From Pirellula staleyi DSM 6068 (GTDB lineage: Bacteria; Planctomycetota; Planctomycetia; Pirellulales; Pirellulaceae): a DNA stretch of 34,644 nt. Location of the stretch: the NCBI GenBank assembly GCA_945870455.1, contig CAMBSL010000033.1, positions 1-34,644 of the forward strand. The letters run 5' to 3'. Shown here piece after piece: positions 8,601 to 15,612 of the stretch. Below the pieces are notes generated by a model. That model saw nothing but the letters and a program-made list of their open reading frames with translations. It was not told where the DNA came from and made no database searches. The position numbers were made by a program, and so were the translations under genes. How positions within the stretch are numbered: position 1 is the first letter of the stretch; every line of letters begins with the position of its first letter.

Positions 8601-10286
8601 CTGGGTACCTAGGACAACTGGCGGATCATTCACGGGCGTGACCGTGATTGAAACAGTACCAACCGCAGTATCGCCGACGTTGTTTGTCACGGTGTAAGTG
8701 AAAACCGCTACTCCGTTAAAATCTTTGCTGGGAGTGAACGAAACATTCGGGCTGCTAAAGGTAACCGTACCACCTTGGCTCGGTTGGGTCACGCTGGTAA
8801 TGCTGCGAGATGAGCCAGTGAGATCGACATCGTTCGCAAGGACATTGATCGAGGTTTGCGCAGAATCTTCCGCGATTGTCGCCGTGTCAGTAACTGCAGT
8901 CAGCTTGTCGAGAATCGTGATCGAACCCTTGGGCAAGATAACTTCTGCGGAGGTCAAGTAAGAGGCTCTACCACCATCTTCTCCAAAAAGGGCGATACCA
9001 AGATTATTTCCACCCTGACCGGATGCCGGGGGGGGCGAAACGGTCCCTGTTAGGTCTATCTTGCCTACGCTACCGCCGACGAACAACACATCAACAATCT
9101 TCAAAAACCGTGTAGCTACCGATGTTGGCAAGAAGGTTGACGAATTGGAAAACCCTCCCAAAAGTGTCAATGTCTGCGATGCCGGGTCGGTCGGCTGAAT
9201 CAACACGCCTGACGGACCATTGATGTATTTTGTAACGCCTTCATTCGGGACGGAATCGTTGTTCAAGTTATGATTGCGTGCCACACGGGCCACGGAATCT
9301 TGGGTTGGAGCGGGGTTGGTTTGTCCAGTGATGGTCATCGTGACCGCAGCGCCCTGCGAATTAACCACATTGTTGCTTCCAATCACGGGATCAACAAAAT
9401 CGGTCCGGGCTAAACGTCCGATGAAGTTGATTCCGAATTGCAACGTACCACCGTTCAAGGCAACAACTTTGACATTGCCTGCCCCCACTGAACTCAAGCC
9501 TTCAATCGCGGCACGAATATTCGCGGCAGTCGCTACCGAATCGGGGAAACCACTAGAAAGGACAATCGAAATCGGGGCGGTTTCGTCGGATGCGTTTGGA
9601 CCATATTTTAAGGTGAACGTGCCGCTACGAGCCGTGCCTCCAATGTCTAATTGATTGAATTCGCCCCATTGAAAAAGCAGTTTCTCAGTCGCAGATCCGT
9701 CGGCATTTTTATACGTCAAGTCGTGATAGGCGCTGAACACCCCGTACGGCGGCGTATCTCGCCTCAAGTCAGTCATCAGTGTTCGAACGATGACTTTCTG
9801 ACCCGGGGAGATCGTGGCATCAGGCTGTAAATTATTTGGACTCGGATCCGGCAACAACGTGTCCGCAGTTCCATCCGCCTTGACGGAATAAAACTCGTAC
9901 TTGACCTCCGCTTTTTCGCCGAGTCCCTCGCCGTTGTTGATCGCGTTGATGACTCGGAGCGCATCCAAAGGTGAAAGGCTATTATCACCGTCGACATCGA
10001 CGAAGGAATTTAAGTTTTTCGGACCTTCGCTCCCGCTCAAAGGCCCCGAGCCCTGGGTATTCAATTTATTGATGACTACCAGTGCATCAAGCGGCGTTAT
10101 CGAACTATCGCCGTTAACATCGGTAGGAACCACGAAGTTGTGGAATTGCAAATCGCCGGCCATCAATTGCCGCGGTTCAAGCGCTTCTAGGTGAAGCATT
10201 CGCTTCATCCAATTTTGCCTTGCAGTTTTATGTGCACGATTTTGCGAAACTGGCTTACGAGCCTGGCGTTTTGGCGAAACGGTCAT
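5664..10286 (-). CDS. Giant dockerin and tandem-95-repeat surface protein with SdrD B-like domain
   Basis: About 1540 residues. The ATG at 10286 (MTVSPKRQ) is preferred over one 40 codons upstream because GGTGGAAGAA lies just before it and the planctomycete-type motif LEALEPRQLMAGD then falls at residues 33-45. A dockerin-like pair of calcium loops follows (DVNGDSSITPLDAL and DVDGDNSLSPLDAL, about 55-115). Residues 120-460 are unassigned. From about 465 to 1295 there are eight repeats of about 104 residues; seven begin with an A-E-D-S/T-type strand or end in a PVNDPP/VNDAP-like linker, which marks the cadherin/Ig-like tandem-95 family. Residues about 1297-1385 (SVRGVVYIDDNGSG, LPPGSYTV) look like an SdrD B/Cna-B domain, and the last 150 residues are unassigned. 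Probably a secreted or cell-surface adhesion or structural protein. The partner of the dockerin is not in the window. Confidence 0.9.
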   Translation of the reverse strand: MTVSPKRQARKPVSQNRAHKTARQNWMKRMLHLEALEPRQLMAGDLQFHNFVVPTDVNGDSSITPLDALVVINKLNTQGSGPLSGSEGPKNLNSFVDVDGDNSLSPLDALRVINAINNGEGLGEKAEVKYEFYSVKADGTADTLLPDPSPNNLQPDATISPGQKVIVRTLMTDLRRDTPPYGVFSAYHDLTYKNADGSATEKLLFQWGEFNQLDIGGTARSGTFTLKYGPNASDETAPISIVLSSGFPDSVATAANIRAAIEGLSSVGAGNVKVVALNGGTLQFGINFIGRLARTDFVDPVIGSNNVVNSQGAAVTMTITGQTNPAPTQDSVARVARNHNLNNDSVPNEGVTKYINGPSGVLIQPTDPASQTLTLLGGFSNSSTFLPTSVATRFLKIVDVLFVGGSVGKIDLTGTVSPPPASGQGGNNLGIALFGEDGGRASYLTSAEVILPKGSITILDKLTAVTDTATIAEDSAQTSINVLANDVDLTGSSRSITSVTQPSQGGTVTFSSPNVSFTPSKDFNGVAVFTYTVTNNVGDTAVGTVSITVTPVNDPPVVLGTQYSVAEDPASPLVITPTQIFSPGPPDESSQTITLSNIVTSAQTNGTVTLVGGNINFVPAANFFGTAVFQVTGTDTGTPADPAKSTVATITVNVTPVNDAPVPFSGTLTVAEDSSLVLIGTGALTDLLTNSNPGPGESSTQTVSFVSAQSPTAAGGTITTVGGITTYRPAPNFFGTDTFNYRITDNANPPLTADGTVTVNVTAVNDAPVAVNDTGDAARFVVLGIDAPNSLDVMRNDSAGPLEPKDITVVSVTTPTIGTTSVAPNGASVVFTPPTGLFNVTSTFSYTIRDAGGLTSTANVEVLIIPPILPFALTDTPIIAEDSGAFTIDVLANDFANSGAIKRLVSFGQPASGTGTVVLDDRGTAADTTDDRVIYTPAENFFGDATFVYTMNDSAVGSVESTATVTVTVTPVNDPPVALDRSVAGTEDTVLTIASGTITDGLSKGPGEDAQTLTITDAVLVSPSNSGSIAVVAGNIVYSPALDFNGQVLVRYTVTDNGLNNLTPAPLSATATLTIDVAPVNDPPVANPDPATVTAENSAVTISISSLLANDTPGPANESSQTVSFTGLEFAINTANGGTVAQVGGNLIYTPAPFFNGPDSFTYQISDGQALNSTTTATATLRVTEVNDAPRPTTLSRDVYASVPTIFNLTTDLAAMPKGPANESGQTLRILSIGTPTIGTAVLNANGTITYTAPLGASGRATFTYEVIDDGTTNGVADPKSATGTFNVEISPFIPSSVRGVVYIDDNGSGVVDPIELKIGGVEVTLSVAATATTPAKTITEMTLADGSFVFDLLPPGSYTVSYVVPAMMDDAPGPNSYRTDVIAPGDINAVHNFAVSGVKSNYANLLEYMSSSFDSSNPRNRNAGVFAAIGVSGRTEWTIARASFEADTFQEVVMSDDGTQAYLTSVRGPDHSVYTATLTRKQFVQVVDPSSGVRLVRVLARSEDLVFQRVSLAAPPATIKAKAYLDTVDDVFAEQGWAV
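9028..9035. other. G8 tract inside the giant repeat-protein gene
   Basis: Eight G bases on the plus strand (C8 in the coding sense) encode the Pro-rich stretch before the tandem repeats. A one-base slip would truncate the protein upstream of all eight repeats. Confidence 0.5.
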
Positions 10287-10787
10287 CGATTCTTCCACCG
10301 TAGAGACAAGAAAGGAAGGGCATTGGTAATGAAATTTGTAAGGATAAACTTTGGTCCTTGCAGAATCCCGTCCAGTGAGATTAGTTTGCAACGGGCCACA
10401 TTTCAATCCACTTCTTTCCTAGACCGCCCAAATTACTCAGGCAACCTAGGTTATCAGGTGAATTTGCCATCCTTAACCATTTTTTCACGCATGTTCGGAC
10501 TTAGAGCAAGAATCGTCAAAGAAGTTCCCACTGGGGGAGAAATTATCGATTTCTCCCGCAAAGCCCGAAAAAAACGATTTTTCCGATGTGACCAAACACC
10601 GCACTCCCCCCAAACACCGCAATCCACCAAAAATGTCCGTGTCCACTTTTATCGATTTCTATTTACGCCGTTCCTCCAGTTCCTCTATCATTGCCAAGTG
10701 GCTGTACTTCCGCAGCAATCGACAAATGCATCAGAATGCAAAAAATCCGGAAGAATTACTTCGGGAGCAATGCCAAAGAGGCTGAGA
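10287..10787. other. 501 bp divergent intergenic region with regulatory-type structures
   Basis: This gap separates the starts of the giant surface protein (minus) and the low-complexity membrane protein (plus). A frame is open across it on the plus strand, but it has no ribosome binding site at its first ATG and no conserved-looking sequence. Visible structures are a perfect 9 bp inverted repeat (10535-10557), an A7/T5-rich stretch after it, and two direct copies of CAAACACCGCA (10593-10603 and 10611-10621). Promoters for both genes must lie here; I cannot place them. Confidence 0.6.
10535..10557. promoter_or_regulatory. Perfect inverted repeat, candidate operator or leader hairpin
   Basis: GGGAGAAAT (10535-10543) and ATTTCTCCC (10549-10557) flank TATCG. 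It lies 250 nt from both divergent starts. It could be a dimeric regulator site for both genes or a hairpin in a long leader. No T-tract follows on either strand. Confidence 0.35.
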
Positions 10788-12254
10788 ATGAACGGACTGC
10801 TAACACTTTTTATCGTTTCGGTGATTGCTCAAGCCGGTGAAGTGCTGCCCGAACCCAACCGAACCGGTCCTTCCATCCCCGTCTCAGCACCGGTTTACCC
10901 CTCGGTCTCAGCACCTGTCTCTCCCCCCGTCGCAACGGGAAGTTCCTGCACGGTCGGTTGGGGCAAAGATCCGGATGGGGTTTTCTGCATGATCATGCAG
11001 ATTTCACCGGAAGCCATTGCGACGTTTGCACAGGGCGAAAAAGGACAAGAGCTCCCCATCGACATTCCACCTGAAATTCGCCAACAGATACAACGGGTGA
11101 TTGTGCGAGTAGGCACTGGGCCGGTGGAAAAAAATCCTCCCATCCCCCAACTGATGAGCAGCGCCAGGGATCCAACCAATTCGGTGCCATTTGTCGCAAA
11201 TGCTTATAGTCAAACCACGGTTGACAATCGATCGCCGGTTTCAATCGACATGCCTCCCCGTTCGACGGAGTTGCTACCCACTGGAGGTGGCGGGCAGTTA
11301 GGTTTGCAACAACTGGGCAATCCACCAACTGCCAATTTCGGATCGGATCCTAACTCCGGATACGACGCGCTCGGAAAGTACGGCAATTCCAATCAAGGAG
11401 CCAATCAAGGAAGTATCGGAAACGGGCTGTCGACAAACGGGCTGTCGACAAATGGGATGTCGACAAATGGGCTGTCGACAATCGGGCTGTCGACAAACGG
11501 GCTGTCGACAAACGGGCTGCGAGGAAATGGTGCTTTTCCCTCGTCCATGAACAATGCGGTCGAATTCATGCCCAACACGACGGGAGCGACTCAAAACTAC
11601 AACAGCAACGACGGTTTTCAGCCAGCACCACGCACATCCACCAATTTTCTACGCGGGGCTGCCGGCACTGGAGTTGGAACCAGCGGGAACAGTTACCAGC
11701 CATCGACTAGCACTTATAATCCGAGCTATCCAAACAATTCGAGCAATCCAAGCAATCCGAATCCAAATCAATATGCGACGGGAACCAATTACCAACCGAC
11801 CAACTCCGCATTCAACAATCGCGGAACGATTCCGCGGGTAGCAACCAACCCTGCCAACAGCCCACTGAATTACAACGATGGCAATTCCATGATGCCTTCC
11901 CCGTTTCAGTCAGGATTTCAAACGAATCCATCGCCGTCCTTGTCCCAGATGCAACAATACACTCAAACTCAACCACCGACGCCAAACCAATACGCAAGCG
12001 CGCCCTATTATTCAAACGCAAGCGTTGCTCCATGGGTGAGTGCTCCCTTGCCGCGACAACCGCAACAACCTCCACTCGGCACTGACCCAGCAACCCTCGA
12101 GCCTGTGCCTAAAGATAAATGGCTACCATTTTTGCTTTTGGTCTCCATCGTTGGGAACGTGTATCTCGGTCTCTGGATGGGCCATGTTCGAACTAAATAT
12201 CGTCAATTGCTAAGCAACATGAGAGGCGTACCTATATCTGATTTGGACGTCTGA
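10788..12254 (+). CDS. Low-complexity single-pass membrane protein with GLSTN repeats
   Basis: Unrecognised protein of 488 residues. The start at 10788 (MNGLLTLFIVSV) is chosen because AGAGG sits 6 nt upstream and a signal peptide follows (cleavage near AQAGE); an in-frame ATG at 10770 is the alternative. A short ordered segment (about 45-110, with two cysteines in SSCTVGW and GVFCMIM) precedes a long stretch rich in N, S, P, T, G and Q. That stretch contains six GLSTN-type pentapeptides (about 213-242). Near the C-terminus WLPFLLLVSIVGNVYLGLW is one transmembrane helix, followed by a basic cytoplasmic tail of about 25 residues. The topology is a type I membrane protein with a flexible extracytoplasmic stalk. 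The next gene starts 14 nt downstream, so the two are almost certainly co-transcribed. No function is assigned. Confidence 0.8.
   Translation: MNGLLTLFIVSVIAQAGEVLPEPNRTGPSIPVSAPVYPSVSAPVSPPVATGSSCTVGWGKDPDGVFCMIMQISPEAIATFAQGEKGQELPIDIPPEIRQQIQRVIVRVGTGPVEKNPPIPQLMSSARDPTNSVPFVANAYSQTTVDNRSPVSIDMPPRSTELLPTGGGGQLGLQQLGNPPTANFGSDPNSGYDALGKYGNSNQGANQGSIGNGLSTNGLSTNGMSTNGLSTIGLSTNGLSTNGLRGNGAFPSSMNNAVEFMPNTTGATQNYNSNDGFQPAPRTSTNFLRGAAGTGVGTSGNSYQPSTSTYNPSYPNNSSNPSNPNPNQYATGTNYQPTNSAFNNRGTIPRVATNPANSPLNYNDGNSMMPSPFQSGFQTNPSPSLSQMQQYTQTQPPTPNQYASAPYYSNASVAPWVSAPLPRQPQQPPLGTDPATLEPVPKDKWLPFLLLVSIVGNVYLGLWMGHVRTKYRQLLSNMRGVPISDLDV
11424..11520 (+). repeat. 15 bp in-frame tandem repeat (six units plus a partial)
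   Basis: Units of GGGCTGTCGACAAAC run from 11424 to 11513 with a few substitutions (ATG for CTG once, ATC for AAC once), followed by a partial unit to 11520. Each unit encodes GLSTN in the frame of the membrane protein. The period is a multiple of three, so unit number can change without a frameshift. Confidence 0.9.
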
Positions 12255-12268
12255 ATTCCGGCATCGCT

Positions 12269-15200
12269 ATGATTCGAAGGCCTTATCGTCTTGCTCCAGT
12301 CCAAATACTTTGCGCCGTTGGCATGCTTGTCTGTCAATCCGCATTGGCTGAGACACTACGGCAAGCAACACCGCTAGATCAATTGTTAAAGGAGGCAGCA
12401 GTCTCCGTATTGGTCGAAGAAACCGTGTTGCGCGGCGATCCTTCTCGCGGCGCTATCTTGTTCCATAAGTCCGCAGCGGCATGCGTGCGTTGCCACGCCA
12501 CTGGACGCGGAACTTTCTCGCTCGGTCCAAATCTTGCAAACTTGGAAGGAGAAACACTTTCGAATGCGATCACTCGGGAATACCTGATCCAGGCTCTGCT
12601 CTATCCATCGAAAGACATTCGAAAAGGCTTCGAGACGGTTTCCTTTCGAACCTCCGATGGAACTGTATTCACCGGCATCATTCAAGCTGAGGATGATGCC
12701 CAAGTCTTACTGCAATCCACTTCCGATCTTTCACGGCCCATCCCAATTTTGAAGTCCGAGATCGAGGCGCGAACCACGTCGAAACAGTCGCAAATGCCCG
12801 AGGGGCTGATCTCTGCGTTTCGCGATCAAGGCGAATTTTTCGATATAGCGGCTTACGTGTTCGCAGTGGTCGAGGGTGGCACTACACGAGCAGATCAATT
12901 GAATCCAAATCAGGAGCAACTGGCTGTTAAAGAAGATTGGGTGAATCTCGATCATGCCGGCATTCTCAAAAGTTTGAAAACCACAGAGTTCGAGGCGGGC
13001 AAGGCAATTTTTCAAGGCTATTGCATCGATTGCCATGGAGCAGATGGTAGTCACGCAACGCTTTCCACCGCGCGGGCTTTCGGTACTCAATCGATGAAGT
13101 TCGGGGCCGATCCCTATCGCTTGTTCATGACCCTAACCAAGGGTAACGGCTTGATGGGACCTATGTCGCATTTGTCTCCTTATGAACGTTATGAAGTTGT
13201 TCACTATATTCGCGAGCAATTCATGAAGCCCACGAATCCCGACTACGTTGCCATCGATCGAAAGTACTTAGACGGATTACCCAAGGGAACGCAGGACGGA
13301 AAATCCATTCCAGTCGTCGACCGCGATTTCGGAGTTGCTCTTGCATCGCAACTCGAACGGCGTTTTCGAAGCGTTTTGACGGTTCGATTAGGGACAAAAT
13401 CGCTCGCAACCGATTTGCATACGATGAATCAAGCTGAGCTTTGGCAAGAGGGATTCCTCGATCTTAGCGAAACACAACACATGCGCAATCGCGGCGAGGG
13501 AACTCCAAAACCGATCGGGAAAGCGATCAACGGTCTGCAAGGCTGGGAATGGGGACACGCAGGAACGTTGGATTATTCCCGCGAAGCGGTGCTTCCTCGT
13601 GGTCCGCTGCGAGACCAGTGGATGAAATATCGTGGGTATCACCTACATGGCTCACAGGTCATCATGAACTTCCAAATCGATGGACGCGATGTCTTGGAGT
13701 CTGCCGTCCCTGACTCGCCTGCGAACACAATCCGTCGACGCCTTGAGATTGGACCTGGACGACTTCTCATCCTTGCCGTTGCTAAAAGTAACTTCACCGA
13801 ACCGATGAACGTTCGCATCACACCCATTGCGGACGAACCATTGGCTGACAAGGATGCATCTGCTAACGGTTCAATGCTCTCTGTTGAAAGGTCGAACGGA
13901 GAGGAACTCGCGGAATTCATTGCCGCATCCGTCCAAGGCGACACAGAAGGGTCGCGATGGGAAGTGGATTCTCAAAAGCGGCTAGTTTTGACTATTCCAG
14001 AAAGCACGAAGACGCAATCCATTGAGATATCGGTATGCAGCGACAGCGGGGAAACGCAACGAAACCGCTTTCGTGAACGAATCCGTAGCCTGTCCATTTC
14101 GCCGTCGACGTCACTTCTGTCGGAACAAACGCGCGGTGGCCCATTGCTGTGGCCAGAGATTTTATCTACGGTTGGCTATCGTGGACTCCAACAAGGGGCC
14201 TACGCCCTCGACACACTGACCATCCCAGGTTCAACGCCTTGGAAAACGTGGTTTCGAACGACGGCGCTGGATTTCCTATCGGATGGTCGAATGGTTCTAG
14301 CCACGCATGGCGGCGATGTTTGGATCGTTTCAGGCATTGATGACAAGTTGCTAGACCTGAAATGGAAGCGGTTTGCAGCGGGTTTATACGAGCCGATGGG
14401 AGTCAAAGTTGTCGACAATCAGATCTTTCTGACATGCAAGGATCGAATCGTTCGATTGCACGACCGAGACAACAACGGTGAAGCGGATTTCTACCAGAAC
14501 TTCAGCGACGAAACGGATGTTTCATTTAACTTCCACGCATTTAATTTCGATCTCCAAACCGATGAGCAAGGCAATTTTTATTATGCCAAAGGGGGCAACG
14601 GGTCCGATATGGCATTGCCGGGCGCAGTGATTCGCGTTTCTCGCGACGGTTCAAAACGAGAGGCTTATAGCACTGGTTTCCGTGCACCCAATGGGATGGG
14701 AACATTGCCCGGCGGGCTTATCACGTGCAGCGATAATCAAGGCCATTGGATGCCGGCGTCCAAGATCTCGTTGCTCAAGCCAGGTGGATTCTATGGCTGG
14801 GTTCAAACCTACGATGGAAAAGGCAAATGGGCTCCCGACGGTGGCCGAATCGACCTCACCAAAGTGGTGCCACCAAAGTCATTTGATCCACCACTCATTT
14901 GGATGCCACAAGAGTTTGATAACTCATCGGGTGGGCAAATCTGGGTCGATGATCATCGATGGGGTCCCTTGTCGGGTCGGTTGCTTCACACCAGTTTTGG
15001 AAAAGGTTGGCTTTCGTACTTGATGATTCAAAAGGTCGATGAAGTTCATCAAGCTGCTATTGTGAAACTACCCTTTGATTTCCGGACTGGGATCATGCGT
15101 GGGAGAGTCAACCCCAAGGACGGCCAAGTTTACGTGACCGGCCTGCAAGGCTGGAATGGCGGTGGGCGAATCGGTTTGCTCGATCAAGGCGTACAACGAC

Positions 15201-15571
15201 TTCGCTATACCGGCAAACCAATGCTCATGGTTACCGACTGCAAGGTCGAGCATGATGGTTTAAGAGTCCATTTCAATTTCCCCGTCGACCCGAACTCGTT
15301 GCAAGCCGCAGATGCATTTGAAGCAAAACATTGGAACTATTTATGGCAAGCTTCGTATGGGTCGGACATGTACTCGCCGTCAACGAGTCGCGTCATGCCA
15401 GATACGATGACACTCGATGGCGTCGAACTCTCACTTGATCATCGCAGCGTGAAACTGCGATATCGCGAGTTGCAACCGGTCCATCAACTTCAATTGCGCT
15501 TGCATTTGAACTCGGCGGATGGAACGCGTTTCGACGAAGAGATCTACTGGACGATTCATGCGTTGCCGTAA
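12269..15571 (+). CDS. PVC-type c-type cytochrome fused to a beta-propeller, exported
   Basis: 1100 residues with an N-terminal signal peptide (cleavage near ALAET). The first heme motif CVRCH (72-76) heads a domain matching the Pirellula/Verrucomicrobium heme-binding family: GPNL, then YLIQALLYPS and a DGTVFTG segment (to about 170). A second cytochrome domain has CIDCHG (252-257) and a GLMGPM stretch that could give the axial Met. Residues about 330-620 probably match DUF6797, a domain I associate with such proteins. From about 640 a six-bladed-type propeller like PQQ/soluble sugar dehydrogenases follows (DRDNNGEADFYQNF, GFRAPNGMGTLPGG, GGFYGW). Likely a periplasmic oxidoreductase passing electrons through two c-hemes; the substrate is unknown. 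It is 14 nt from the membrane-protein gene, with which it probably forms an operon. Confidence 0.88.
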   Translation: MIRRPYRLAPVQILCAVGMLVCQSALAETLRQATPLDQLLKEAAVSVLVEETVLRGDPSRGAILFHKSAAACVRCHATGRGTFSLGPNLANLEGETLSNAITREYLIQALLYPSKDIRKGFETVSFRTSDGTVFTGIIQAEDDAQVLLQSTSDLSRPIPILKSEIEARTTSKQSQMPEGLISAFRDQGEFFDIAAYVFAVVEGGTTRADQLNPNQEQLAVKEDWVNLDHAGILKSLKTTEFEAGKAIFQGYCIDCHGADGSHATLSTARAFGTQSMKFGADPYRLFMTLTKGNGLMGPMSHLSPYERYEVVHYIREQFMKPTNPDYVAIDRKYLDGLPKGTQDGKSIPVVDRDFGVALASQLERRFRSVLTVRLGTKSLATDLHTMNQAELWQEGFLDLSETQHMRNRGEGTPKPIGKAINGLQGWEWGHAGTLDYSREAVLPRGPLRDQWMKYRGYHLHGSQVIMNFQIDGRDVLESAVPDSPANTIRRRLEIGPGRLLILAVAKSNFTEPMNVRITPIADEPLADKDASANGSMLSVERSNGEELAEFIAASVQGDTEGSRWEVDSQKRLVLTIPESTKTQSIEISVCSDSGETQRNRFRERIRSLSISPSTSLLSEQTRGGPLLWPEILSTVGYRGLQQGAYALDTLTIPGSTPWKTWFRTTALDFLSDGRMVLATHGGDVWIVSGIDDKLLDLKWKRFAAGLYEPMGVKVVDNQIFLTCKDRIVRLHDRDNNGEADFYQNFSDETDVSFNFHAFNFDLQTDEQGNFYYAKGGNGSDMALPGAVIRVSRDGSKREAYSTGFRAPNGMGTLPGGLITCSDNQGHWMPASKISLLKPGGFYGWVQTYDGKGKWAPDGGRIDLTKVVPPKSFDPPLIWMPQEFDNSSGGQIWVDDHRWGPLSGRLLHTSFGKGWLSYLMIQKVDEVHQAAIVKLPFDFRTGIMRGRVNPKDGQVYVTGLQGWNGGGRIGLLDQGVQRLRYTGKPMLMVTDCKVEHDGLRVHFNFPVDPNSLQAADAFEAKHWNYLWQASYGSDMYSPSTSRVMPDTMTLDGVELSLDHRSVKLRYRELQPVHQLQLRLHLNSADGTRFDEEIYWTIHALP

Positions 15572-15612
15572 TGCTCGGTGGCCGAGCCTACATGGCCGCC
15601 GCCTCGCTAAGG

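Noticed and set aside
7540..8697. Long plus-strand frames (175 and 169 codons) inside the giant repeat gene
   Set aside because: They are the antisense shadow of repetitive Thr/Val/Pro codons and have no start signals.
10191..10787. N-terminal extension of the low-complexity membrane protein
   Set aside because: The extra 199 codons have no ribosome site, overlap the start of the opposite gene and hide an excellent signal peptide that starts at 10788.
11298..11594. Minus-strand frame with CRQPVCRQP repeats
   Set aside because: Antisense translation of the GLSTN minisatellite.
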